64,000 nt of DNA from Sternotherus odoratus (Eukaryota; Chordata; Testudines; Kinosternidae), in contig JAVMKO010000005.1 of the NCBI GenBank assembly GCA_032164245.1, forward strand, positions 42,746,133 through 42,810,132, given 5' to 3'. The position numbers were made by a program, and so were the translations under genes. Under the pieces are notes generated by a model that was not told where the DNA came from, searched no databases, and was given only the letters and a program-made list of their open reading frames with translations. Of the stretch, positions 33,883 to 45,778 are shown one piece after another. The number at the start of each line of letters is the position of its first letter. Positions within the stretch are counted from its first letter, which is position 1.

Positions 33883-34964
33883 TTTGTGTCAAACAGAAAA
33901 GGACCTTCCAAGAGGTGATTTAATCCCCCCCACCACCACCACCCTGGGGCAGGGACTGCTCTGCTCTGTGTCTGTCCAGCACCTGGCACAGCAGGGTCCT
34001 GGACCGAGACCAGGCTGGTGTGACCAGCATGCACATAAACAATAATCAAAGCTACAAGGAAATCCTGGAGTGTCCCTTTGATTCTGTGAGGCCAGGGCAC
34101 CTTCCCTGGAACCACCTCTTAGCTCTAGACAAGAACCAATTAGAGTGAATTAGCCTGTTCCACCCCATTGGGGTAGCCCTGGCAATACTCTTCTCAGGCG
34201 TGGGGGCCTGGCCGCTCAAATGAGGGGCACTATCCCTTTAAATTGTCAAAGCCATCAGGAAAGTAACGGGTATGGAGGGCCACCCCTATCAGTGTGCTAA
34301 TGGCCTGGGAAAAGGCTGTGGCAGGTTTTCATTAACTTGGGCATCCCAGCTGGGTGATGCGTGTGAACCGGGCACAGGCAGGCAGGACAGATGCTGTGCT
34401 GGCAGACGAGGGGCACAGCTCCCCATAGGGAACACGGCAGCTCTGGAGACCTGGGTGAGGAATATGTGGAGATGCCCCACCTGTGATCATGTCCGGAGTT
34501 AGCAGCGGGTGGAGACAGAAGCCGCTCCAAGTCTTCCAGGCTGGCCGGTGCTTTCAGCTCGCAGTGGGCTGGCAGACCCATGGCAGGCTCCTGGGGATAA
34601 TCCAGGTGTGGGTGGGATGGGTCTATGGGATCTGGGGCTCCTGACCGATGGGGGAGATGCACAAGTGATCCTTTTCCTTTGAGCACTCTCCCATGCAAAT
34701 TTTCCCACACCAAGGTCAGAGGGGTGCAAAATGCCCCTCGTCAGTGCGGTTTGTGGAGGCCTGTCCACACCTCTGAGCACCTGCTCTTCCTCCCTCTCCG
34801 CTTCCCGTTCCACACCACCGATCAGGGATTTATCCACACACCAGAGCTGGCTGCAATTATTTCATCAGCACGTTCATTCAACAGACAGCAACTCTCCAAG
34901 CTTTTGACAACAAAACCAAATAGGAACACGACAAATCACGTGGCGTGGGGGGGGGGGGGGAGGA
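33881..34964. other. No recognised features
   Basis: Nothing supported apart from a G-run at 34947-34960 next to the following element. Confidence 0.5.
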
Positions 34965-36110
34965 CATAGGTGTGCGCACGGGGTGTGCCGGGTGTGCCCA
35001 GGTACACCCTAATGCATGGGTGGATAAATGGCCCCACTCTCCCGGAGTGGCAAGACGTGGGCCCTGCACTCCCAGGCCGGAGCGCCAACCTCTCCGGCCC
35101 CTCCCCTGCCTTCCCCTCTCCCCTGGAGCCATGCCGCCATGTGTGCAGTGCTCTGGAGGCCCGGGGCTGCGCGCTCCTGCAGGGCAGTGTTTGGCTACAC
35201 GGGGAAGCAGACACACTCCCTGCTCACCGTGAGCCATGTCACTGCGCATGCAGCGCTCTGGGGTGCAGGGTTGCACGCTCCCCTGGAGCCACATCGCCCC
35301 GTGTGCAGCGTTCTGAGGGGTGGGGCTGTCCACTCCTGCGGGGCAGCGTGTCTGGCTCCGTGCAGAGCAAAACATGCAGCTAGGAGCCTCATGGTAAGGG
35401 GTCCAGGGCTTGGGGGTTAGATAAGGGGTGGGGGCAATCAGGGAACAGGGAGCAGGGTTGGTTGGATAGGGGGTGGGATCCCAGGGGGTAGTTAGGGGTG
35501 GAGGGTGTCTGGAGGGGGCGGTCAGAGAGCAGAGAGGGTTGGATGGGGTGTGGGAGTTCCAGGGTCTGTCAGGGGGTGGGGGGATGGATAGGGGTCAAGG
35601 GACAGGGAGCAAGGAGAGTCCTGGGGGGGGTGTTGGAAGAGTTGGGTGTTTTGGGGGGGGCATGTCAGGGGGCAGGGGTGTGGAGAGGGGTTGGAGCAGT
35701 CAAGGGACAGGGAGCAGGGGGAGTTGGATGGCTTGAGGGTTCTGGGGCGGGGGGCCTGTGGGAGTCCCAGGGGTCTGTCTAGAGGCGGGGGTGTAGATAA
35801 GGATTAAGGCAGTCAGGTGACAGGTAGTGGTTAGAGTTCTAGAGGGGCAGTTAGGGTGGAAGGGGTCTCAGGAGGGGGCATTCAGGGAACAAGGAGCAGG
35901 GAGGCTTAGATAAGGGGTGGAGTCCTGGGGGGCAGTTAGGGTCAGGGATCCCAGGAAGGGGTAGTCAGGGAACAAGGAGCAGGGAGGGGTTGGGAGTTTG
36001 AGGGGGGCAGTCAGGGGCGGAAAGTAGGAGGGAGTGGATGGGGGTGGGGCGGGACTAGGGCGGGGCTCCCTGGGTGCACATCCTAATGAAATGCGCTGAG
36101 CATGCCTATG
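34965..36110. mobile_element. Probable hAT-type element, G-rich (1.15 kb)
   Basis: The ends cataggtgtgcgcacggg and (reverse complement) cataggcatgctcagcgc agree at about 12 of 18 positions. The flanks are G-rich, so a target duplication cannot be judged. The left half holds ~70-bp units with gtgctctggaggcccggggc-like cores. The right half holds cagggaacagggagcaggg-type units. Both halves resemble the interior of the hAT element at 52354-53243. Confidence 0.55.
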
Positions 36111-38689
36111 GGGAGGGGTGTTCACTGCAAGACACTCATGCACCCAGTGCATTCCTGCCAATGGCAGCCATGGGGCCTGTGAGCCTGACCCGCTGGCTCT
36201 GCCAGTCCCTGGCCCACTCGGCCAAGCCAGATGGCCAGAGTCCTGCACACCCATAGGGAACCACCTGCCACCAGAGCTATTGTTCCAGCCCAGCCCCCAT
36301 TGCTCCCTTCCTGTCCAGTGACCCCCACCACACCCAGGTTCCTTAGCCTCTCCCCTGAGGACCCGGCATCACTGGCCCATGCCGCATCAGGGTGCCAGGC
36401 TGGGGACTGGGCTGGGCTCAAAACTCACAGCACGCCTCACTAACAGACTTGTCTGACCCACGCGGGTGCTGGCACTGCTCACGCCCGGGCTGGAGTCTGG
36501 TTTCCTGGGCTAGCCTTCAATGCCGTCTGCATTCATAGCACCCCACACACATCCTGTGACCTTCCACTGGGGACACCTTGGCCAGGAGCCTGGGGTTAGT
36601 GCTGCCCCGCAGGGCCAGCCCGGGCATGCCATCCCCAGGACCAGGATAGATACCCACTGCCTGTTGATCCCAAGGCAAGAACGGCAGAGCTAGCATGGGG
36701 ACCGTGATGCCAGGCCCCTTCCCCACACACTTCAGGGCAGCACAGGCCTATCAGCCCTGTCTGGAGAAAGCTGCACCCCAGCTGGTTGGAGGTGACCCCT
36801 CCAAAGTCGCACAGAATCACCGGACATCCCTCAGCCCCCCAAAAACACACCATCAGTGCCTGCTCCCTGGGAGGTCAGCCTGTGCAGCCCCTCTCCGGGC
36901 GCCCATGGGACTTGCGCCAACCACAGAGCCACAAAGACCATGCTCTCTGGGGCCTTGGGAAGGGCTGCGGGGCTGTAGCCCTTCCAGCTTCCTGCTGGGA
37001 GCCACCTGCAGGTGGCTGGGGCCAGTGGTAGGTCTGGCTGGCGACGCCCAGGCTGGGACTTGCCGTCGGGGTGGGCGTGGAGCAACTCGGGGATGTACCT
37101 GCTCGGCCGGCTCCAGCCTGACTCACTCATCACTACCCACTGATTCCCCACTGAACCTCTAGCTACTGCTGGCCTCTCCACCAATCCCCTGGAGAGCCTC
37201 TCACCGCCTTTTCAGGCCTGCTCCTGTTGTTCTTCCTGCTGCCAGGACAGGAAGATGGTCTGAACCCAGAGACTCCCCACAATTCCTGTGACCGCCCCCA
37301 CAGGACAGGTGCAGGAGATGAGGAGGAGATGCATGGGGGAGCCGGTAGTGACAGCTCCCCCTCTGCTCCCCCAGGGTCTCTGCACGCCCTGGCCCTTTCT
37401 CTGCCAGGGTTCAAAATGGCTCTCCTTGAAGCCTCCAGTAGGAGGTTCCCGAGGAGCTGCACTGCTCGGAGGGGTTGAGGCCTCCCCTTGGTGGGAAGCC
37501 AAGGCAGCGCTCCCGCCCCTCTGATGGGCCTACCCAGCCTTCCCTGGGGCCCAAATTCTACCCTCCTTGCTCTCTGGCTGTGCTGTGCTGGGGCAGCCAC
37601 CTGTTCTGGGTACTCCCCACTGAGCTCAGCCTTTGTGGGGTCTGGGATGGAAATCTCCAGTTCTCATTGTCCAGTTCCCTGCCATTAAAGCTAGGCATGA
37701 GGGGCCAGGAGCTAATGCTGCCACGGTCCAGTGGACCCAACAACCAGGGATACGAAAGGGGTATGCGGAGAGGGTGCCTAGCAGGTTCTGAAGATGTGAC
37801 TACGCATGGTCCACTCTGGTTTGGACCCAAGGGGTCCACACATATCCCAGCAACCTGTTTTGGGACACAAAGGCAGGGAGAGGATCGAATGCAGCTGTAG
37901 TCGTGGGGGAAATTTCAGGAGTCAGAGTGTGGTTACCAGGAAAGCCAGTGGCACTGCTGGAAAGGGCAAAGTAGTTTGTAATTAACAGTCATTATTTCTT
38001 GTGCCTACTCCTGAAGTGCCTAGCAGCCCTGGCACGGCCCGAGGGGCTGCGGGCTGCACACACTCAGATCCCTGCCCCAAGTCAAACAGCTCATCTGTAA
38101 GAAGCCCCCCACCTCGATTCCAATGGGCAATGGGGGCAGCGCGTCCCCTACTGAACTGCCAGCACCACTTCCTGCAGCCCCTGGGTTTCCTTGGGCATCA
38201 CCCAGCCCAGCCTAGACACTGCTCAGTATGCGAGTGCAGTCCAGGGAGACACAGCAGCTAGCAGCATGTCCATCGTCTTCCCAATGACTCATCCCTTCTT
38301 CCTCCAGCAAAGGGCAGGCGGGAGCCCAGGGACCGTAGTCTGCGCAAAGCAGGGAGTGGAAGATTTTTGCCTCCTTGGCTGACATTCGTGCCCAAGTGAG
38401 TCATTGTGAGATGGAAAATGGGTAGGAAGAGTCAGGGGAGGAGCTGGCCACTTCCCTTTGTGATTCGGGCAGTCATCAGCCGTTTCCTCTCTGAACCGTG
38501 CCACGGTCACCTCCGCTGCAGGAAACACGGGCACAGGATGTGAGCTCACCAGTCTCCTTTGGCCCTGACGGTTGGCTGCCCTGTTTGTTTTCCCAAGGGC
38601 TCAGGCGGGCGAGCGCCTTTCCTGACCTCCCGCAGGCCGGGCTGGTGGAGCTGATGTGCTCCCCAGGGGTCCCGCGGATGTGTGTCTGG
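36111..38689. other. No recognised features
   Basis: This is single-copy-looking, GC-rich DNA. Its open frames are low in family resemblance. Confidence 0.5.
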
Positions 38690-38900
38690 ATAATTGATGC
38701 ACTGAGTTGGGTTTATTCAATACAGCTGGCCAAGGAAACTCAACCTGTGACAGCAAACAAAAGCACAGCAAAGACAGGGCAAGGGCCTGGATTGTTTATG
38801 GCTCTCGGATCTGTTTTCAATAAGCTGCAGCCCTGGGGTGATGGATTGTTTGCGGGTGGCGGGTTTGTTGACATTGTTTTGGAGCTCACGGGGATCCTTG
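38690..38900. promoter_or_regulatory. Candidate conserved noncoding block
   Basis: SOX/forkhead-like cores (attgtttatgg, ggattgtttgcg, gacattgtttt) and ggataattgatgc cluster within 200 bp inside GC-rich surroundings. This is motif evidence only. Confidence 0.25.
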
Positions 38901-41074
38901 CTGGGAGGGCAGGGAAATGCAGGGGGCCCAAGGCAGCTGTGCTTGGGCTCTGGAAGGTGCTGGTCCCCGCTGTCTGTAGAGGGGGATCCAGTAGGAGGGG
39001 GCCATAGAGGACAGGGCCCCTCTATCCCAAGGCCTGGAGCCTGGACACCAATCAGAGGAATTTTAATATCTTTGGCCTGTGGGGACGGGAGTGTGAGGAA
39101 TACCAGGGTTTGCAGGGTTTCTCCTCCATAGCCTCGCCTGTGCAGACAGGCATCCAGCAGCCCGATGAAGGCTGGGCCATAGCTTCCTGGCAGGAGCGCC
39201 CTACGGCTGGTTTCATGTGGGCACAGACACCCACCTATGTACTGCTGTGAGGCACCAGGCCTGCAAAAGTGGGGGCTCAGTCCTCCCCTCACAGACTCTG
39301 GCTCCCCCAGTGCCAGGATCTCTATCCTGACTGGGGGACCCTGAATGGCCCTGGGACACAGACCCGCTATGGGTGCCAAAGCAGCGCTGTGTGGAATATC
39401 CTGCCCACTGTACACCACAGCACACCTGATGCAAACTGGGCTGCTCTCTCCACGGGGGATGGAAACGCCCGTCCGTGTTCGGCCTGAACCTGGGGTGGCC
39501 GCAGAGCCTGGTAATGGAGGAAATGCTGTAGGGCCTGCAGAACACAATGGCAGTCGAGAGGCATCCCCCAGCTTGGGCAGGCAGAGGTAGGGTTGCTCCG
39601 GGACAGACGAGGCTGAAATCCCCTCTTGTCCCAGGCGCAGCTGGGCCACTCTCTCCCACGTCCTGCAGGGCAGGAAAGGGAACTGGGGCCACCCTGCCCA
39701 AGGTCTCTCAAGAGCTAAATTTAGCCTCCTGGTGAGCTAACACAGTGCTCCCAGCCTTGGGGATGCTGCCGGCGGAACATTTCCGGCAGCCTTGGGCCAG
39801 GAGAGTGGCCAGCGGGCGGGACCAGGACGGGCTCTGCCGCAGTTTCTCACGCTGCTTTGCTTTTCAGAGGGAAGAGATGCTGGCCAGTGGGTAAACTCCA
39901 GAGCACTGAACCCGGCCATGCAGACTTGAGGACATACCAGCCAGCAAACCCCAGGACCGGGGGAGTCTAGCCAGGAGACTGCAAAGATTGGGTCCCTAGC
40001 AGTGAGCTGCAAAGAGACGCCCTGGTGCTGCATCACAAGGCTGCGCTATGGTGCAATCACCCCCATGACTCTCCATGGACCCACGGGCTCCTCTGCTTTC
40101 TCCCACCCACTGCCCTGCCCAGAGGATGATGGGTGTCAGCAGCTCAGCTGCATCTGCTCTGTGCTTGTGGGTACCATACCATAGCATGGGACAGACATCG
40201 CTGATGCAGGGGAGGCTAGCCAGAGCTGGAAGAGTCCCATCCAAGCTGGGGAAGCTGCATGCAGCCTCCTGAAGGGCCATGGGCTAGTCCAGGCTAACAC
40301 CCATCCTTGATCTCAGAGGGAAACTGAGGCCCTGTGAGACTGAAGGTCTTCCTGCACTGCGCCCTGGTGGAGTGGCTGCAGTCTGGGTAGACACACCTGA
40401 CCTGGCTCTGCTCTAGTGAGAGCAAAGCTCTCTTGAGTAATTATAGCAGTGAAGCTGTTGCAGCTGGGCGGGGGGCCCCTGGTGTGTGTGCCCAGGGTCC
40501 TGGGTGAGGGAGGCTAGCCCGTGCTGCCATGCCTTCGCTGCTGTTGTCATGCGAGCTCACTTGGGCACAGCTATGTAGGCTGCAGTCCCAGCTCCCGTTT
40601 GTCTCCCTGGGCCTCCGTTTCCCTTGGTGCAATGGGGATGAGAGCACGGTGCTGTGAGGACACAACCTCCAGGGCCACCCTAGAGCCTACACTGACCAGC
40701 CAGTCCTGAGCTGGCCTGTTCTCTCCTGCCAAGGCTCAGCTCTGCCCGCTGGCACTGCTTGCCCTGCCTGCAGATGCAGAACATGCCAGGACCCCATTCC
40801 TGGTAGGCCGCCCGCTCTCCCGCGGTTCCGCAGCCAGGCGCTGCTGCTGCTGCTTGTCCATGGGTGCCCTCCGATGCACGGCCTGTTCATGTGACAGCTC
40901 CATCCCTGGGATCAAAGCCTGCCTCCGGAGAGAGCCAGTGAGGGGCGACTCAGCAACTCCTGGGCGGGGGTGGGGGGAAGGGCACAGTTACCCCTTGCAA
41001 GGTGGGAGAGGGCCAGAGAAGCTGGGATTGGAGAAAAGAACAAGTGGATGAAGGGGGCAGGGACAGGTGGAATG
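38901..41074. other. No recognised features
   Basis: A 310-codon open frame on the minus strand (38717-39649) lacks any domain I recognise and any splice context. A short MIR-like gggaaactgaggccc lies near 40319. Confidence 0.5.
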
Positions 41075-41519
41075 AGCAGGGCCATATCTAGCCATTTGGG
41101 TGCCCTATGCAGCCTCCCCCGTGGGGGGGCTGTGGGGAGCACAGGCCTCCCTCCCAAGGTTTGGGGGGGTAGGAGCTATGGGGGGCACTTTTGGGGGCCC
41201 CACAGGCTCAGAGTGGCCTGGGGAATTAGCGGGGGGCCAGGAGGAGCCAGCCCGGAGCCAGCCCGCTCTACTCCACCAGCTCCCAGCCGCGGCGCTCCGC
41301 TTCCTGCTGCTGGTGAGTTCAGGGGGTGGTCCTTTCCCCAACTCCCCGAGCGACATGGCTGGGGCCAGGGGGCAAGGGAAGCAGAGTGGGCTGGGGCTGC
41401 GTGAGGCCGTGTTGCTCTGCTTCCCGCCACTGATGAGTGCGGAGGGCAATCCTTTCCCCGTCACTGGCGGTGGGAAGCGCAGCAACGCAGTTCGGAGCTG
41501 GTGGAATAGAGCGGGCTGG
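41075..41519. repeat. GC-rich repeat, possible truncated hAT
   Basis: It starts cagggccatatctagcc and continues with a gccctatgcagcctccccc segment, like the 5' ends of turtle hAT-type elements. It contains a partly duplicated 130-bp block (cctttccccaactcc / cctttccccgtcact). No right terminus is seen before the gypsy LTR. Confidence 0.3.
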
Positions 41520-41732
41520 GGAGATGGGGAGAGGCCCAGAATCTGGATCTGGGCTCCTGACTTCCCCAAGAGGGACCTGTCTGAAGGGTCCTGTTTTCTG
41601 TACCCACAAGCTCTGTTTTAGACTCTGCTCCTATTGGCTAATAAACCTTCTGTTTTATTAGCTGGTTGAGAGTCATGGTGAATTGCAGGAAGAGGGAGGT
41701 GCAGAGCACTGACTCTCCCACACTCCATGACA
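41520..41732 (+). mobile_element. Ty3/gypsy 5' LTR, 3' portion
   Basis: This is the R/U5-like end of an LTR. The polyadenylation signal aataaa is at 41640-41645, a repeated ttctgttttattagctgg part follows, and the LTR ends in tgaca directly before a tRNA primer site. The 5' part of the LTR is missing or not recognised. Confidence 0.65.
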
Positions 41733-41734
41733 AC

Positions 41735-41752
41735 TGCTGGCAGCAGTGGGAT
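41735..41752 (+). promoter_or_regulatory. Primer-binding site, tRNA-Leu-like
   Basis: tgctggcagcagtgggat is complementary, with a few mismatches, to the 3' end of vertebrate tRNA-Leu (aatcccaccgctgccacca), starting 2 bases after the LTR end. This placement is typical for initiation of minus-strand DNA synthesis in LTR retroelements. Confidence 0.6.
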
Positions 41753-42096
41753 GTACTGTACCGTGTGGATGATGCTTCCTGCAGTAAGTGACTGGAGAGC
41801 AGTAAAATGAAGGGAAATTAACGAGAACCAGGCATGCTGAAGGTTCAGAGAGGAGCGGTTTCAGGAGGTGGAGGAGCTACCCGTAACCCCTGGGAGTGTG
41901 GGACAAGTGAGAAGGATTTTTGCAGTAATAGGGTCCCTGTGGCAAGTGGTTTCAGGGGTGGAGACATCTGCAGCTTGACCCTGGGAGAGAGGTGGTGACC
42001 TGGAAAAGGGCTGGCACAGTTGGGGTTCTTCCTGGAACCTGTGGGGATCTGAGAGCACACAGGCCCGCGAGTCCACAACAACTTGGGAACAGCAGG

Positions 42097-43235
42097 GAGA
42101 TGTATAACCATCTCCTTAAGAGGGACCTTATAGAGCTGTGCAAGGAGAGGGGGCTTTGCAGAGGGAACGCCACCAAAGCACAGCTGACTGCCCAGCTGGA
42201 GGAGGAGGAGGATCGTCCCTGAGGGAAGCAGCCAGACAGATGCAACGCCAGCACTGGTGTCTGTCCCGGATAGGAGAGGTCAGATTGCCGTCAAGGGCAC
42301 TCTGAGGCCCCTCCTACTTATGACTAGGGGAGGGGCTAGAAGCAGCCAGGTGAATCCTGGGAACACTGTGACCCCCGTGGTCAGCAGGGGATCCTCATGG
42401 CCAGCTCCCTGTCCCTGGAGCTGAAGCGGCTGGAATGGAGAGGGAGATAAAACTGAAAGAGCTGGAGGACGGGGAGAAACAGCGGCAGCATGAACTGGAG
42501 TTGAGGAGTAGAGAGCCTCCTGCTGCGGTGACTGAAAGGGACCCAAGTCTACATGGAACTTTGATAAGCTCATCCTGTCCCAGTTTAAGGAAGGGGAGGA
42601 CATAGATGAATTCCTGAGGGCCTTTGAGAAGGCCTGTGGGCTGCACAGAGTTGACCCTGCAGACAGGCTCCAGCTTCTCACCCCCTTACTGGACCCAAAA
42701 GCCATAGGGATGTACAGCCAAATGGAAGGGGTGAAGGCAGGGGACTATGAACTGTTCAAAAAGGCCCTGTGATGCAAGTTCGGGATGACTCCCGAGGTGT
42801 ACCGGAAAAAGTTCTGGAGTCAGCATAAAACCCCTGAGCACCGAATGGAGGGATATGTCCACAAGTGGGCAGATGGGGCCCTGACTAAGGAGGACATGGT
42901 TAAACTGGAGCACCTGTATGAACATTGCCCAACCGACCTGAGAATATGGTTGGTGGACAAAAAGCCAGAGGACCTGCAGAGTGCAGGGCAGCTGGCCGGT
43001 GAGGTTGTGGACAGTCGGTCAGGGAGTGGAATGGAGGAGTCCCAAAAGAATAAGCCCACCATGGTGCAGAGAGAGAGAGAGAGAGAGAGTCAACCTGGGA
43101 TCCTCTAAAGGGGGACTATGTAGAACCCCCTCTCCAGGGGAACAACCAGCACCAGGACCAACCGACCAGCTTGAGGGGACCAACAGAATGAACTGTTATT
43201 ACTGTGAGCAGAGAGACCCAGTGCCCCAAGCTCAA
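42097..43235 (+). pseudogene. Broken gag of a Ty3/gypsy element
   Basis: This is the remains of a capsid polyprotein gene. Translation from 42097 opens with an N-terminal helical segment (Leu-Lys-Arg-Asp-Leu-Ile-Glu-Leu) of the kind these elements carry, and stops at 42220-42222. Capsid-like sequence continues in other frames: the IDEFLRAFEKACG segment near 42604-42650, a TGA within about 42770-42775, and a further part through 43030 (KKFWSQHKTPEHRMEGY region). A retroviral-type zinc knuckle remnant, Cys-Tyr-Tyr-Cys, lies at about 43196-43207, with the rest frameshifted. This Gag type is related to the source of the vertebrate SCAN domain (established knowledge). At least two stops or frame changes make it non-functional. 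Confidence 0.8.
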
Positions 43236-43261
43236 GGACAGACTGAGCAAATCGAAGATGA

Positions 43262-44102
43262 CCCAGTCGGGGAAGAAATACATTCTGGTGGTAGTAGATT
43301 TCACTACCCATTACCCCAAGGCTGTGGCCTTGTCTTCTATCAAAGCAGACACAGTGGCAGATGCGCTACTGACCATTTTCAGCTCAGTAGGGTTCCCCAA
43401 GGAAGTCTTGATAGACCACGGATCCAACTTCATGTCAGCCCTGCTCCAGTGCTTGTGGGAGAAATGTGGGGCCCAGCACATCTGGGTCTCAGCATATCAC
43501 CCCCAGTCAAGTGGGGTGGTGGAGAGGTTCAGTGGAACTCTAAAGATGATGCTGAAAACCTTTATGTACCAGCACCCGCAAGATTTTTACCTCATCTGCT
43601 GTTCGCGTACAGGGAGGTGCCCCAGGAGTTTACTGGGTTTTCGCCTTTTGAACTGTTATATGGAAGAAGGATAAGGGCCTCCCTGGACCTGATGATAGAA
43701 GAGAGAAGAAGGGAGAAGAAGGCCACTCCCAATGGAGAATCAGTGGTGGAGTATGTCTTGACCTTCCAAGAAAGACTTGCTGAACTCATGGGCTTGGCCA
43801 AAGAGAATCTGGCCAGAGCCCAGAGGAAGCAGGTCTGGTATGACCACACAATGCAGGCCGGCGCCTACATCACAGGGGACCAGATGATGGTTCTCATCCC
43901 TGTGAGAAAAAACAAACTACAAGCCACCTGGGAAGGCCCTTTAAAGGTTGTCAAGCAACTAAATGAGGAAAACTATGTGGTGGAACTGTCTAACCGGGCA
44001 CACCACCACTGGGTGTACCATGTTAATATGAAGCCATATTATGACGCAGGAATGTGGTGTTGCCCATGTGTAGGCACTGGGAGGAGCAGGGAGATGATCT
44101 AG
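43262..44102 (+). pseudogene. Broken gypsy integrase (pol 3' end)
   Basis: The integrase catalytic core is readable from about 43267. Acidic residues of the DDE triad are at 43297-43299 (Asp in VVVDF), 43414-43416 (Asp in LIDHGSNF) and 43522-43524 (Glu in VVERF), with 35 residues between the last two as is usual for gypsy. After about 43585 the frame shifts and the C-terminal part continues (LLFAYREVPQEFTGFSPFE, the ELLYGRR segment, and the chromo-like HWVYHVNMKPYY end) to 44102. Protease, reverse transcriptase and RNase H are absent: the gag zinc knuckle is followed after about 30 bp by integrase. The element cannot be active. Confidence 0.85.
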
Positions 44103-44530
44103 TAAGTGATCTAGCACATCCACCTCAGCTCCCACACTGGCATACAGCGCCACTGCCACCCTGGTGACAGTACCATGACTCCATGGCTAGTAACACCCAG
44201 CCTGGCAGACCACCACCCTCCTCCCCATATCTACCTCAGCCTGCCTGACCTCAGACCCTGCCCCGTACAACTGCCTTCCCCCAAGCTACGCCATCCTGCC
44301 TGTCCTCAGAACCCCTGTACACCCCTTCCCAAATCTACCCCAGCATGTCTGACCTCAGACCCCACACCGTACAACCTCCTCCCCCCGATCTACTCCAACC
44401 TACCTGACCACCACCATCCTTCCTCCGATCTATGACAACCTGCCTGTCCTCAGAAGCCGCATACAACCCTCCCCACATCTACCCGGGCTTGCCTGACCAG
44501 AGAGGGAGAACCCACCATGCCCCTGGTCTC
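44103..44530. repeat. 45-58-bp tandem repeat, C-rich
   Basis: Units start with ctgcctgacctcagacc-like blocks near 44239, 44297, 44344, 44398, 44440 and 44488. The array follows directly on the integrase remnant and may be part of the element's 3' untranslated region. Confidence 0.7.
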
Positions 44531-45265
44531 AGGCATTCCCAGGGATAATTGCCCTCACTGTTACAAATGGGTGCCTTATTTCTAATCTGAGGTTGTCTAG
44601 CTTCAGCTGCCAGATCTTGGATCCTGTTATGCCTTTGCCTACTAGCTTACAGCATCATTCAATATCATGTAGGTTTTTGTAGACCATGCTCAAGTCATCT
44701 CTTGGATAAACTACCCAGCTTGAGCTCTTTAAGTGTTTCACTCTTAGGCAGGTTTCCCAACCCTCCAATCATTCTCGTGGCTCTTCTCTGACCCCTTCCC
44801 AATTCTTCAGTGTCCCTTTCAAGCGTGGAACCTGGACACAGTACCCACGAATGCCATGTACGGAGGTAACACCACCTCTTGACTTCTGCTTGGTGTTCTG
44901 TGGCTTATACAGCCAAGGACTGTGTTTGCCTCTTAGCTACAGCATCCCGCTGGGAGCTCGTGTTCAGTTGTATCCTGAGCATGCCCCCAAAGTCTTTTGC
45001 AATGTCACTGTGTTCCAGAGCACAGTCCCCCATCTTTTAAGTGCAACCTGCATGATTTGGTCCTAGATGCATGGGACTGAATTTAACACACTCAAAGCCC
45101 TGTTGTTCGACTAAGTCCACCTGACCAAGTGACCCGGATTGCTGTCTAGCAGACTTGTCATTCCCGTCATTATTTACTGCTCCACCAATGTTTGATTCAT
45201 CTGCAATGATTTTATATTGTCTTCTAGATCACTGATAAAGACATTGACTAGCCCCGAGCTGAGAA
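44531..45265 (-). mobile_element. CR1 LINE 3' fragment, minus strand
   Basis: Read on the minus strand it follows the CR1 3' sequence: a gtcagagaagagccacgaga segment, then gatgacttgagcatggtcta, then the caagatctggcagctgaagc part. The plus-strand copy at 50455-53310 shows the same order. The copy is diverged and lacks coding capacity. Confidence 0.75.
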
Positions 45266-45415
45266 TACGATGTTGGGGAGGGGGGGCAACATGGAGAGAA
45301 GGAGCGAGCAGCTGCTCCAGGGATACCTGGGTTCCTTCTCAGGTTGAATGGGCTGCAGGGGCTGCATAGAGCCCAGGGCTAACCTGCTCGCACTGCATCT
45401 GTCCCATCCTCCAAT

Positions 45416-45770
45416 CAGGGCCGGCTCCAGGCACCAACGTAGCAAGCAGGTGCCTGGGACAGCAAGCAGTGTGGGGGTGGCATGCCAGGTGCTGTCAGGG
45501 CAGCACGGTCAGGCAGCTTTCGGCGGTATGCCTGCAGCAGCTCCGCCAAAGAGGGAAGAGTGTTGAGCTGGTGCAGGCGTGCCGCCATAGAAGGAAAAGC
45601 AGCTTTTGGCAGCACGCCGGCGGCAGTTCTATGATCGTCCCTCTTCCGCGGAGCAACCTGAGAAGTGCCGCCGAAAGCTACTCTTCCCTCTTCGGTGGTA
45701 CGCCTGTGGCAGCTCAACACTCTTCCCTCTTCAGCTGCTTGGGGTGGCACAAATGGTAGAACCAGCCCTG
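45416..45770. mobile_element. Non-autonomous hAT-type element (355 bp)
   Basis: The left end CAGGGCCGGCTCC and right end CAGGGCTGGTTCT (reverse complement) are inverted repeats. The 8-bp duplication cctccaat is perfect (45408-45415 and 45771-45778). The interior contains diverged gcggcacgccggcggcagt-type blocks. No coding sequence is present. Confidence 0.9.
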
Positions 45771-45778
45771 CCTCCAAT

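Noticed and set aside
38289..38549. Minus-strand start with hydrophobic residues as the missing signal-peptide exon
   Set aside because: It has no signal-peptide core, lacks the expected Arg-x-Ser-Phe-Lys end, and its possible donor is not in the needed phase.
38717..39649. 310-codon minus-strand open frame
   Set aside because: The composition is without pattern, no family is recognised, and there is no promoter, splice or polyadenylation context. Such length occurs by chance in GC-rich DNA.
43204..44102. Intact integrase gene or domesticated protein
   Set aside because: The reading frame changes between core and C-terminal part, and there is no start context or preserved single frame.
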